Origin: Clostridia bacterium
Lineage (GTDB): Bacteria; Bacillota; Clostridia; Oscillospirales; CAG-272
Assembly (NCBI GenBank): GCA_017462035.1
Contig: JAFTRY010000007.1
Span: forward strand, 17,048-81,047
Reading direction: 5' to 3'
DNA length: 64,000 nt
In this document: one piece after another, positions 45,717-53,920 of the stretch
How the letters are laid out: every line of letters starts with the position of its first letter
Numbering within the stretch: position 1 is the stretch's first letter
Program-made: the position numbers and the translations under genes
The notes under the pieces: model-generated
Database searches by the model: none
The model's input: the letters and a program-made list of their open reading frames with translations, nothing else
What the model was told of the DNA's origin: nothing

Positions 45717-45745
45717 ATTATACAATAAAAATCGCCCCTTGTCAA
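45717..45745 (-). promoter_or_regulatory. Promoter of the transketolase genes
   Basis: On the minus strand, a perfect TTGACA (45740-45745) is 17 bp from a perfect TATAAT (45717-45722), starting 2 bp after the trpS stop codon. No terminator separates trpS from it. Confidence 0.85.
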
Positions 45746-45747
45746 CA

Positions 45748-46746
45748 TCATAGCTTGACAAAGCCGAGTTTTTTCTGAACCTTTCCCAAGGTTCTGCGGG
45801 CATAGTAGGAAGCTTCCTCCGCTCCTTTTCTCATTTGCGCTTCCAGAGAAGCCTTGTCGCTAAGCAACTCATGAAATCTTGTCTGTACCGGTGCCAAGGC
45901 ATCAGCGCACACCTCGCCTACGGCGAGCTTGAAATCTCCATAGCCGTGTCCTTCAAACTCTTTTTCGATTTCCTCGAAGGTTTTTCCGGTAAAACAGGAA
46001 TAGATCGTTATCAGGTTGTTAATACCGTCCTTTCCCTCCGCAAAGCGAACGCAGGTTTCCGAGTCGGTAACGGCACGCTTGAATTTACGGATAATAGTAT
46101 CCCGATCATCTAAAATATAGACAACAGCGTTCACATTCTCGTCAGATTTTGACATTTTCTTGGTGGGCTCCGCCAGAGACATGATCTTCATACCAGAACG
46201 GGAGATAATGGGTTCCGGAACCGTGAAGGTACCGGGATAAATTTGATTGAAGCGCTCCGCAATATCGCGGCAAAGCTCAACGTGCTGTTTCTGGTCAATT
46301 CCCACGGGAACCACGTCAGTTTGGTATAGAAGAATATCGGCAGCCATCAATGCGGGGTAGGTGAAGAGTCCCGCGTTGATATTATCCGCGTGCTTAGAGC
46401 TCTTATCCTTAAATTGTGTCATGCGAGAGAGCTCACCGAACATGGTGAAGCAGTTGAGGATCCACGCGAGCTCCGCGTGCTCGTGAACGTGAGATTGTAC
46501 ATATAACGTATTTTGATCGGGATCCAAGCCGCAAGCCATATATAACGCCAGAGTTTCATAGGTTCGACGGCGAAGCTCGGCGGGGTTCTGACGAACGGTA
46601 ATCGCGTGTTCGTCCACGACACAGTAAAAACATTTGTACTCTTCGGAATATTTTGAAAAATTCCGGATGGCTCCCAGATAGTTACCAATGGTTAGATTAC
46701 CGCTGGGCTGGACGCCTGAAAAAGAGACCTTTTGATCTTGAAACAT
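45748..46746 (-). CDS. trpS: Tryptophan--tRNA ligase
   Basis: Class I aminoacyl-tRNA synthetase of 332 aa. The HIGH-like motif is GNLTIGNYLGA near 17-27 and the KMSKS loop is TKKMSKSDEN near 195. Other typical parts are MAADILLYQTDVVPVG and GIDQKQHVELCRDIA. GGAGG lies before the ATG. No T-box leader is visible: the predicted leader from the promoter at 46791 is only about 40 nt. Confidence 0.97.
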   Translation of the reverse strand: MFQDQKVSFSGVQPSGNLTIGNYLGAIRNFSKYSEEYKCFYCVVDEHAITVRQNPAELRRRTYETLALYMACGLDPDQNTLYVQSHVHEHAELAWILNCFTMFGELSRMTQFKDKSSKHADNINAGLFTYPALMAADILLYQTDVVPVGIDQKQHVELCRDIAERFNQIYPGTFTVPEPIISRSGMKIMSLAEPTKKMSKSDENVNAVVYILDDRDTIIRKFKRAVTDSETCVRFAEGKDGINNLITIYSCFTGKTFEEIEKEFEGHGYGDFKLAVGEVCADALAPVQTRFHELLSDKASLEAQMRKGAEEASYYARRTLGKVQKKLGFVKL

Positions 46747-46790
46747 TGTATATACCTCCGGTTATGTATGTCATAGACCTTATCCTTTAT

Positions 46791-46819
46791 ATCATACCAT
46801 ATAAATTAAAAAAAGTCAA
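46791..46819 (-). promoter_or_regulatory. Promoter of trpS
   Basis: On the minus strand, TTGACT (46814-46819) is 17 bp from TATGAT (46791-46796). Its -35 box abuts the -35 box of the divergent Dabb promoter. Confidence 0.8.
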
Positions 46820-46848
46820 TTGACTTTTTCATCAATTTGTGTTATTAT
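46820..46848 (+). promoter_or_regulatory. Promoter of the Dabb-domain gene
   Basis: TTGACT (46820-46825) is 17 bp from TATTAT (46843-46848). Together with the trpS -35 box it forms the 20-bp palindrome at 46810-46829. Confidence 0.75.
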
Positions 46849-46884
46849 TAAAATAATTACAAGAATATTTAGGAGGTACCGTAT

Positions 46885-47187
46885 ATGATCCGACACGTAG
46901 TAATGTGGAAATTGAAAGAGTGCGCGGAAGGGAAGACCAAACGGGAAAATTTGGAGTATATTCGAGAACTTTTGTATTCGCTTCCTCCCCTTATTCCTCA
47001 AATCAAACATATGGAGATCGCTTTTGATCTGTCAGGAACGGATGCATCTATGGATCTGATGCTTCTGACCGAGTTCAACTCCATGGATGATCTGCGGACA
47101 TATGCCGTTCACCCCGAGCATCTGAAGGTATCTGATTACGTAAAAAAAGCAGTCGAGGTCCGTGCGGTCCTGGACTGTGAAATTTGA
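46885..47187 (+). CDS. Dabb (stress-responsive A/B barrel) domain protein
   Basis: The 100-aa protein opens MIRHVVMWKLKECAEGK and has the ferredoxin-like dimeric barrel pattern, with LLTEFNSMDDLRTYAVHPEHLKVSDYV near the C-terminus (the Dabb HPxH region). AGGAGG lies before the ATG. The family includes small enzymes and proteins of unknown role. The next gene starts 11 bp later, so they are probably co-transcribed. Confidence 0.85.
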   Translation: MIRHVVMWKLKECAEGKTKRENLEYIRELLYSLPPLIPQIKHMEIAFDLSGTDASMDLMLLTEFNSMDDLRTYAVHPEHLKVSDYVKKAVEVRAVLDCEI

Positions 47188-47198
47188 AAGGAGTCCAT

Positions 47199-47822
47199 AT
47201 GATTAAAATTGAACGTGCTTCTGTTATGAATATTGATAACGCCATTCGGGGTGCCAGAAATCCCATGAACAGTTGGGAAAGAAGCGATAGTTATTATACC
47301 GAGAAGGGCGAGTTCGTTTTGGGCGAGGTTGACCGGGATTTCGGCAAACGCCTGTGCCGCTCAGGGAGCGATCACCGCAAGTTTATTCGACAGATTCTGG
47401 TTTCTGTGGATATTACCGCACCTCTTTATTGGTGGAAGGAGTTTGACACGTATAAGGTAGGTACTGTTGCCAACTCTTGCAGCACTATGCACAAGATTCA
47501 CACAAAATCCTTTGACAGAGACGATTTTTCCTGTGACCGCTTAGATGTGGAGGGACTTCGGATGTTGGACGGCTTAATCGAATACTTGGAAAGGGAGCGT
47601 GTAAAATTTTGTGACAACAAGGAGGAACGTCAGCCTTGGCACAACATGATTCAGCTTTTGCCCTCCAGCTACAATCAAATGCGAACGGTAAGTCTTAACT
47701 ATGAAAATCTGATCAACATTTACTATGCCAGAAAAAATCACAAGCTTGCTGAGTGGCACGTTCTCTGTGATTGGATCCGCACCCTGCCTTATGCGGAGGA
47801 TTGGATTTTAGTTAAGGATTAA
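47199..47822 (+). CDS. Unassigned protein with possible distant ThyX-like fold
   Basis: The start at 47199 (MIKIERASVMNID) has AAAGGAG. The 207-aa protein has SGSDHRKFIRQI (56-66), APLYWWKEFDTYKVGTVANSCSTMHKI (74-100), and a late LLPSSYNQMRTVSLNYENLINIY followed by ARKNHKLAEWHVLCDWI. The last two segments resemble the substrate- and FAD-binding C-terminal region of flavin-dependent thymidylate synthases (LP...nwl..l..R....aqwEIr). The defining RHR-x7-S motif is absent. A structural homologue without that activity is the best guess, at low confidence. It lies between a Dabb gene and serC. Confidence 0.55.
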   Translation: MIKIERASVMNIDNAIRGARNPMNSWERSDSYYTEKGEFVLGEVDRDFGKRLCRSGSDHRKFIRQILVSVDITAPLYWWKEFDTYKVGTVANSCSTMHKIHTKSFDRDDFSCDRLDVEGLRMLDGLIEYLERERVKFCDNKEERQPWHNMIQLLPSSYNQMRTVSLNYENLINIYYARKNHKLAEWHVLCDWIRTLPYAEDWILVKD

Positions 47823-47932
47823 TGGATTGTGAAAAAAATGACATTTTGCCCAATATTCACGATTGATCTTGAATGAATATGAGTGAAAATGTAGAAAACA
47901 ACGGAAGAGAATGATTTTTCTTCCAAATTCTA

Positions 47933-47961
47933 TTGACTATTTTGTTCAGAAAATATATAAT
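47933..47961 (+). promoter_or_regulatory. Promoter of serC-serA
   Basis: TTGACT (47933-47938) is 17 bp from a perfect TATAAT (47956-47961). A leader of about 65 nt with no recognisable riboswitch follows. Confidence 0.85.
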
Positions 47962-48032
47962 ATGAGTTATATTACAGTAATAATTGAGCGCAATTTTGAC
48001 TGTAAAGTTTCATTTTACGGAGGTTCATTATT

Positions 48033-49124
48033 ATGAACAGAGTTTACAATTTTTCGGCGGGTCCGTCCATGCTTCCTCTGGAGGTTCTTGAAAAGGCAGC
48101 GAAAGAGCTGGTGTGCTACGGCGAATCAGGAATGTCAGTTATGGAGATGTCCCATCGATCTTCGGACTATGAAGCGATCATTCACGATGCCGAAGCAATG
48201 CTTCGAAAGCTGATGAATATCCCAGATAACTATAAAGTATTGTTCCTCCAGGGCGGCGCGTCCACACAGTTTGCGGCAGTTCCCATGAATCTGATTAACA
48301 GAACCGGAAAGGCTGACTATGTGGTTTCCGGACAGTTCTCCGGCAAGGCGTTCAAGGAAGCGCAGAAGCTGGGCTATGACGTAAAGTGCATCGCAACCAC
48401 CAAGGAGGACAATTTTGATCATATTCCCGAGGTTACCAAGGATATGGTTCGTCCCGATGCCGCTTACGTCCACGTTTGCTTTAATAACACCATTTATGGT
48501 ACCAAGTACGGCTATATTCCTGAGACAGGCGATATTCCTTTGGTTGCCGATATGTCCTCTTGCATTATTTCCGAACCTGTTGACGTAAGCAAGTTTGGCG
48601 TGATCTACGCAGGAGCTCAGAAGAATATGGCTCCCGCAGGCTTGACTCTCGTAATTGTCCGCGAGGATCTGCTGGATTATGCGGAGGAAAAGATGCCTAC
48701 CATGCTGGAATGGAAGACTATGGCGGAGAACGGCTCTATGTACAATACGCCTCCTTGCTATACCATCTATATGGCAAAGCTGGTTTATGAGTGGATTCTT
48801 TCCATTGGCGGTCTGGATGCTATGAAAGAGAAGAATGTAAAGAAGGCAGCACTTCTTTACGACTATCTGGATAACCAGAATTATTACATTGCGCCCGTTA
48901 AGAAGGATAGCCGTTCCATGATGAACGTTACTTTCGTAACAGGAGATGCGGAGTTGGATAAGAAGTTTGCTTCCGAGGCCGCAAAGGCAGGCTTGAAGAA
49001 TCTGAAGGGGCACCGTTCTGTTGGCGGTATGAGAGCTTCCATCTACAACGCGATGCCCTATGAGGGTGTTGAGGCACTGGTTGCCTTCATGAAGAAATTT
49101 GCCGCAGAGAATCCCAAGGCATAA
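48033..49124 (+). CDS. serC: Phosphoserine aminotransferase
   Basis: PLP enzyme that makes 3-phosphoserine in serine biosynthesis. The 363-aa protein begins MNRVYNFSAGPSMLP. The cofactor Lys197 lies in YAGAQKNMAPAG, and FLQGGASTQFA and HRSVGGMRASIYNA are family-typical. GGAGG lies before the ATG. It is followed by serA, so the two genes cover the first two steps of the pathway. Confidence 0.97.
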   Translation: MNRVYNFSAGPSMLPLEVLEKAAKELVCYGESGMSVMEMSHRSSDYEAIIHDAEAMLRKLMNIPDNYKVLFLQGGASTQFAAVPMNLINRTGKADYVVSGQFSGKAFKEAQKLGYDVKCIATTKEDNFDHIPEVTKDMVRPDAAYVHVCFNNTIYGTKYGYIPETGDIPLVADMSSCIISEPVDVSKFGVIYAGAQKNMAPAGLTLVIVREDLLDYAEEKMPTMLEWKTMAENGSMYNTPPCYTIYMAKLVYEWILSIGGLDAMKEKNVKKAALLYDYLDNQNYYIAPVKKDSRSMMNVTFVTGDAELDKKFASEAAKAGLKNLKGHRSVGGMRASIYNAMPYEGVEALVAFMKKFAAENPKA

Positions 49125-49145
49125 CCGATTTTCAATAAGATTGTG

Positions 49146-49169
49146 CAGGGTGGGAGTATTCCTACCCTG
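49146..49169 (+). other. Hairpin between serC and serA
   Basis: CAGGGTGGGA (49146-49155) pairs with TCCTACCCTG (49160-49169), one G-T wobble, 4-nt loop. No T run follows, so a processing or stability element is more likely than full termination. Confidence 0.55.
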
Positions 49170-49198
49170 TGCCATTATCAAGAAAGGATATACATATT

Positions 49199-50359
49199 AT
49201 GAAAAACGTACTTTGCTTAAATAAGATTGCTTCCGTTGGTACCGATAAGCTTGACCGTTCCGAATACAACGTTGGAACCGACGTGCAAAATCCCGATGCC
49301 ATTATGGTTCGTTCCGCCGCTATGCACGATATGACCTTCGGTCCTGAGCTTCAAGCCATCGCTCGTGCCGGTGCCGGTGTCAATAACATTCCTGTTGACC
49401 GTTGCTCCAAGGAAGGAATCGTTGTGTTTAATACCCCCGGTGCCAATGCGAACGGTGTAAAGGAGCTTGCTGTCTGCGCTTTGATGTTGGCTTCCCGTGA
49501 CGTGGTTGGCGGTATCAAGTGGGCGGCTTCTCTGGAAGGAACCGAGGGAGTCGCTAAGGCTGTTGAGGCAGGTAAGTCCAAATTTGCCGGTTGTGAAGTG
49601 ATGGGGAAGACCCTTGGCGTAATTGGTCTGGGTGCCATTGGCGGTCTGGTGGCAAACATTGCGGTTCGTCTTGGCATGAAGGTAGTGGGCTGTGACCCAT
49701 TCCTCAGCGTGGAAGCCGCTTGGAATATCAATCATAACGTAGTAAAGGCGGCATCCTACGACGAGGTATTCAAGGTTGCCGATTACGTAACCCTCCACGT
49801 TCCTTCTACTCCCGATACCAAGGGGATGATCAACGCAAGCACATTGGCTGGAATGAAGGACGGTGTTCGCATTATCAACCTGGCTCGTGCCGATCTCGTA
49901 AATGCCGCTGATTTGAAGGCGGCTTTGGAAAGCGGCAAGGTTGCTTCTTACGTAACCGATTTCCCCACTGAGGATACCGTTGGTGTTCCCGGAATCGTGG
50001 CAATCCCTCATCTTGGTGCATCCACCGCGGAATCTGAGGATAACTGTGCTGTTATGGCGGTCGTACAGTTGGATGACTTCCTTCGTCACGGCAACATTAA
50101 GAACAGCGTTAACTATCCCAACGTTTCCATGCCCATGAGCAGTGATAAGAGACTGTGCGTATTCCACGCTAACATTCCCAACATGCTCTCTCAGATCACT
50201 GCTGTTCTCGCCGAGACCGGTGTGAATATTGAAAATATGATCAACAAGTCTAAGGGAGATAACGCATACACAATGGTAGACGTAACCGGAGATGTTTCTG
50301 AATCTGTGGTTACCAAGCTAAAGGCGGTTGACGGAATCGTTAAGGTTCGTGTGATTTGA
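49199..50359 (+). CDS. serA: D-3-phosphoglycerate dehydrogenase
   Basis: First enzyme of serine synthesis from 3-phosphoglycerate. The start at 49199 (MKNVLCLNKI) has AAGAAAGG upstream; the frame is open further but has no start signal. The 386-aa protein has the NAD-binding motif LGVIGLGAIGGLVAN near 143, INLARADLVN and IPHLGASTAESEDN, and a C-terminal ACT domain near 310-386 (ANIPNMLSQITAVLAETGVNIENM) that could bind serine for feedback control. Confidence 0.97.
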   Translation: MKNVLCLNKIASVGTDKLDRSEYNVGTDVQNPDAIMVRSAAMHDMTFGPELQAIARAGAGVNNIPVDRCSKEGIVVFNTPGANANGVKELAVCALMLASRDVVGGIKWAASLEGTEGVAKAVEAGKSKFAGCEVMGKTLGVIGLGAIGGLVANIAVRLGMKVVGCDPFLSVEAAWNINHNVVKAASYDEVFKVADYVTLHVPSTPDTKGMINASTLAGMKDGVRIINLARADLVNAADLKAALESGKVASYVTDFPTEDTVGVPGIVAIPHLGASTAESEDNCAVMAVVQLDDFLRHGNIKNSVNYPNVSMPMSSDKRLCVFHANIPNMLSQITAVLAETGVNIENMINKSKGDNAYTMVDVTGDVSESVVTKLKAVDGIVKVRVI

Positions 50360-50367
50360 CCGATGAT

Positions 50368-50406
50368 AAAAAAGCATTCAGTTCGTCATGAACTGAATGC
50401 TTTTTT
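50368..50406. terminator. Bidirectional terminator after serA
   Basis: A perfect 17-bp stem (50368-50384 with 50390-50406) with A6/T7 tracts on the arms separates serA from the convergent gene ending at 50409. Confidence 0.95.
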
Positions 50407-50408
50407 TG

Positions 50409-51725
50409 TCAGAAGCCCAATTGCTTCAGAAATTCATATCTGATTTTTGCGGTAAAAGCAAATGGACCGGAAAGGAGGAGAGCTTCCTCAGAACGCAAAG
50501 ACGCTATTGCCTTTTTCACCGTTTCCTGTATTAATTTAACCTGGAAATAGTTTTTTTGCGGTGGAATATACTCGGTGACGGAGATGGCTGACAGAGTAAT
50601 GACTGAGCCGATCTCATAGCCCCTTTCGCTGAGAGCCCGAATATATTGATTGACCAGGGGACCCTCCGGTAAACAGAGATGGATTTTCATACCAAGAAGA
50701 CTATGAAATTCACACAAAGAGTCACACACGGTTTCTATCGCGGCGGGATCGTGGGTACTATCGGCAATGATGGTGGGAGAAACGGAAAGAATCTCGAATT
50801 TGCAGGGAAGTCTGGTGTCGAGTAGTCCTTCTGAAATTGCCTCATAAGAAAGTGGAAATCCCAAACGGTTCAGAGCATTAAGAATTTCAAGAGAAATCAC
50901 GGCATTCTCAATCTGAAACTTTCCGCAGAGTTTCAGACGATACTGCTTGCCGCGATAGCAAAAGTTACTGTCCGTAAGACTAAGAGAGCGGAGCTCAACT
51001 TCTTTTCTGGACGGCATGGTGAGACGGCAATTGACCTTTGCGCATATTTCGGATAGGATTCGATAATCATCTTGATTCTGGGGGGCGCAAATCATTTCTT
51101 GGATACCGGGACAAGTATAACTTCGAATTTGTTGTGTCTCCACTCGATCCAGTACGGGAATGGTACCGCAAATTGCCAACAAAAGAGGAGGTGGAAGAAA
51201 CTTTGTTGGATCGGAGGGCGTACAGTCGCTCTCTATGACGCACAGCTTGCAGTGATGTGCGTCAAAAGCGAGTAATGCGGCTGTAAGAAGAATCTCGTGC
51301 CGAGTAAGACAAACCGGCAACTCGGAGCCAACCGGGTCATCCGGCTCCCGGGCTTCCACTTCCCGCTGCCGATTCCGCTTGGCAATTCCTTGATTGATTT
51401 CCTTAATAAGCCTGTGAATCCGATCCACGTAGGAAGCAAGCTCATCGAAGGGAAGAGGGGCATGATTGATTCGGATATTATCACGGAAATCACTGCGCAA
51501 GGGCATAAGTAGACATCCTACGGAAAGATGTGAATGGGCATAGGCTGAGGTCAGCATTTCGGCGCAAACCGTTTTCCCGCTCGATCCTGCCAGACGAAGG
51601 TATTTCATATTCTTTTGAGGCTGGTTTAGCAGAGCCCAGAGCTGCTTGACGTGCGCTCCCAAAGAGGGGGCTTCTCGATCTGCGGGCGAGGTATTGATAT
51701 ACTTAACGGCGTTGTGATAGGTCAT
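50409..51725 (-). CDS. FolC/Mur-ligase-like protein with degenerate active-site motifs
   Basis: The 438-aa protein has the folylpolyglutamate synthase layout. The P-loop reads LAGSSGKTVCAEM (around 47-52), where FolC has GTNGKGS. The region normally EVGLGGRLDATN reads ESDCTPSDPTKF. The C-terminal domain keeps IIADSTHDPAAIETV in place of the usual DGAHNP. It probably binds ATP, but folate or peptide ligase activity is doubtful. It is the last gene after plsY and a methyltransferase gene. I cannot assign a substrate. Confidence 0.65.
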   Translation of the reverse strand: MTYHNAVKYINTSPADREAPSLGAHVKQLWALLNQPQKNMKYLRLAGSSGKTVCAEMLTSAYAHSHLSVGCLLMPLRSDFRDNIRINHAPLPFDELASYVDRIHRLIKEINQGIAKRNRQREVEAREPDDPVGSELPVCLTRHEILLTAALLAFDAHHCKLCVIESDCTPSDPTKFLPPPLLLAICGTIPVLDRVETQQIRSYTCPGIQEMICAPQNQDDYRILSEICAKVNCRLTMPSRKEVELRSLSLTDSNFCYRGKQYRLKLCGKFQIENAVISLEILNALNRLGFPLSYEAISEGLLDTRLPCKFEILSVSPTIIADSTHDPAAIETVCDSLCEFHSLLGMKIHLCLPEGPLVNQYIRALSERGYEIGSVITLSAISVTEYIPPQKNYFQVKLIQETVKKAIASLRSEEALLLSGPFAFTAKIRYEFLKQLGF

Positions 51726-51748
51726 GTTGATTCCTCAAGGCTATGATT

Positions 51749-52939
51749 TTAAAAATGAAATTCCCCGACAGAATCTCCGCATAAAAAGCGTTTAGCCTGT
51801 CTGTAACGCTCCCTTGCGGCAAGAGCAGACGGGGAGTTGGGGTCGAAATTCTTTTTGCGGATGGCGCGCAACATGATGTTTTTCGGCGTTTCGTCGGGAT
51901 CGATTAGTTCTAACGCCATAGTGGTATAGCCTTGAGCCTCCAGGCGGCACAAGCGAAGGGCATCGGTTGCCGCATCGCAAAGCTTTTGGCGCAGCATGGA
52001 ATAATCTGTAATAAAGGACAGGGAGGGACACTGAATGTTGTGGTTTAACTCATGGTGACAGCAGGGCGTGGATAGAATCACGTCGGTCTTCCATTCCGCC
52101 GCGCGAGTCAAAACGAAGTCGGTTGCCACATCACAGGCATGGAGAGAAATAACCAAGGAGGGAAGAACCTCCGGTGTATAATCACATATATTTCCGCAAA
52201 GGAACTCCAAACCGTCGAAGCCCAACGTCCTCGCTACCTTGTTGCAGTGTTCGATCACGTCTGACTTCAGGTCTACACCTGTCATAGAAACTTGGTAGTG
52301 CTTGATGTTTGCAAAATAATGATAGACGGCAAAGGAAAGGTAGCTTTTACCGCAACAAAGGTCGCAAATTCGAATTTTCTCGGAGGGAAGCTTGTCTTCA
52401 ATGTCACGAATCAGCTCCAAAAAACGGTTGATCTGACGGAATTTAGCCTGCTTACGGTCATAGACCCGTCCCCTGGCATCCGATACGCCAAGCAGTTGTA
52501 AAAAAGGCTCAGTGCCGTTCAGAATATACTGCTTTTCACGATTGTTGGCAATGGGGGTCACGATATTTTCGGCGGAGGATTGGAGCAATCGCTTTTCCAG
52601 TTTATCTCCGCCCAGCAGCGTACACTTGCCGGAGGAAGAGTATCGATACTCACACTCACCTTCGGTGGTGATCAGATTGATCTGAGAGAATGCTGAGCCA
52701 AAGTCCGTCAAAGAAGGGACAACGGAAGGATCGAGCAAAAAATTTTTATGGGTCACCTTATTATCCCTGTGAAAAGTTTCCGCCTGTAACAGGAGCTGTT
52801 CGCGATGAATTCTCAAGGTAAGAACGACCTTTTGAATAGACTTGTCGTCCGGCTTTGAAAAAATTGCTTTCCTCAGCTTTTGTTCTTTGGCTGCCAAAAA
52901 TATAAGAGAAACAATTTTTTCGGGAAGGGCATGATTCAT
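51749..52939 (-). CDS. Class I SAM-dependent methyltransferase (METTL25-like Methyltransf_32 type)
   Basis: The 396-aa protein has an unassigned N-terminal half. The methyltransferase core begins near residue 188 with ICDLCCGKSYLSFAVYHYF, followed by TGVDLKSDVI, LVISLHACDVATDFVL and STPCCHHELN. The Cys-His cluster with the LHACD signature is typical of Methyltransf_32 proteins, which are mostly uncharacterised and may act on RNA or protein. It sits 27 bp behind plsY and 23 bp before the FolC-like gene. Confidence 0.82.
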   Translation of the reverse strand: MNHALPEKIVSLIFLAAKEQKLRKAIFSKPDDKSIQKVVLTLRIHREQLLLQAETFHRDNKVTHKNFLLDPSVVPSLTDFGSAFSQINLITTEGECEYRYSSSGKCTLLGGDKLEKRLLQSSAENIVTPIANNREKQYILNGTEPFLQLLGVSDARGRVYDRKQAKFRQINRFLELIRDIEDKLPSEKIRICDLCCGKSYLSFAVYHYFANIKHYQVSMTGVDLKSDVIEHCNKVARTLGFDGLEFLCGNICDYTPEVLPSLVISLHACDVATDFVLTRAAEWKTDVILSTPCCHHELNHNIQCPSLSFITDYSMLRQKLCDAATDALRLCRLEAQGYTTMALELIDPDETPKNIMLRAIRKKNFDPNSPSALAARERYRQAKRFLCGDSVGEFHF

Positions 52940-52966
52940 AGTTGTTGCCTTTCTAATCCGGAGGGA

Positions 52967-53773
52967 TTATTTTTTTGATTTTTTTGAGGGGGCAGAGCCG
53001 GTGCTCACAGGCTCGGAGCTCTCTTCCTCCGCGTTCTGCGCATCCTCAGAAGGTGTTTTTACGCTCTTCTTAAAAGAAAATTTGTTTTCTTTCCCCTGCA
53101 TCAAGCGCTTAATGTTCTCCCAATGCTTGAATACGATCAAGAGCATCATCAAGAAGGCGAACAAAACGTAAGGCGATGCCTCAGGAGGGGTCTCGTTTAA
53201 CAGATGCGAACGCTCGATCCGATCCAAAACAATGGGATACAGAAGCATGCACATAACGGAGCCGAGAGATATATATTTCGTTGCCAGAACGATGATAACA
53301 AAGATCGTAAAAAGGATCAGGAACACGATGGGATTACACATTAAAATCGTGACGGCGGCGGTTACTACGCCTTTACCGCCCTTGAAGTGGTAGTATATTG
53401 GAAATACGTGACCCAAGATACAGAACAGACCGGCAATATAAGCCCCGTATTGTCCCGCAACGGCATAACCGATCAGACAGGAGACAGCCGCCTTCAGCGC
53501 GTCCCCCAGAAGGGTAAGTCCAGCAGCTTTCTTACCATATGTACGCATCATGTTGGTCATTCCCGCATTTTTGCTACCATATTGACGAATATCCTGTCGG
53601 TACTGTTTACCGGAGATAATAATGGCAAAATTCAGACTTCCAAGAAGATAGGCGATGACCGAAACAACCAAAAAGGCTCCCACCATCCAAGTGATCATGA
53701 CCGGCTCACTGAGCAGTCCCGCGTGATCATTTAGGTATTTTCCGACAAAGCCGTTTAGAAAAAAATTTTTCAT
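52967..53773 (-). CDS. plsY: Acyl-phosphate:glycerol-3-phosphate acyltransferase PlsY
   Basis: Integral membrane acyltransferase that starts phospholipid synthesis from acyl-phosphate. The start at 53771-53773 (MKNFFLNGF) has GGAGG upstream. The three family motifs are visible as SLNFAIIISG, SKNAGMTNMMRTYG and GHVFPIYYHFKGGKGV, along with HWENIKRL at the end of the domain. At 268 aa it is longer than usual because of an N-terminal stretch and a C-terminal Ser/Glu/Lys-rich tail. It heads a three-gene operon. Confidence 0.94.
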   Translation of the reverse strand: MKNFFLNGFVGKYLNDHAGLLSEPVMITWMVGAFLVVSVIAYLLGSLNFAIIISGKQYRQDIRQYGSKNAGMTNMMRTYGKKAAGLTLLGDALKAAVSCLIGYAVAGQYGAYIAGLFCILGHVFPIYYHFKGGKGVVTAAVTILMCNPIVFLILFTIFVIIVLATKYISLGSVMCMLLYPIVLDRIERSHLLNETPPEASPYVLFAFLMMLLIVFKHWENIKRLMQGKENKFSFKKSVKTPSEDAQNAEEESSEPVSTGSAPSKKSKK

Positions 53774-53830
53774 ATCAATTCCTCCCATACTGAGTGTATC
53801 CATGGATTTCAATCATTACACACATAGTCT

Positions 53831-53859
53831 ATTATATCATAAAACTTTAAAAGAATCAA
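53831..53859 (-). promoter_or_regulatory. Promoter of the plsY operon
   Basis: On the minus strand, TTGATT (53854-53859) is 17 bp from a perfect TATAAT (53831-53836). Confidence 0.8.
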
Positions 53860-53920
53860 GTTATTTGGAAAAGCTTTTTGCCGTAAAGGCGTGAAAGATA
53901 GATTTACCGAGAAATTAGGA

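Noticed and set aside
46747..46884. T-box riboswitch upstream of trpS
   Set aside because: The predicted transcript start leaves a leader of only about 40 nt, far too short, and no T-box consensus sequence is visible.
47823..48032. Riboswitch upstream of serC
   Set aside because: A consensus promoter leaves about 65 nt of A/T-rich leader with no recognisable aptamer.
48135..49181. 348-codon frame on the minus strand across serC
   Set aside because: Shadow of the highly biased serC codons; no ribosome-binding site and no domain.
49217..50167. 316-codon frame on the minus strand across serA
   Set aside because: Shadow of serA for the same reasons.
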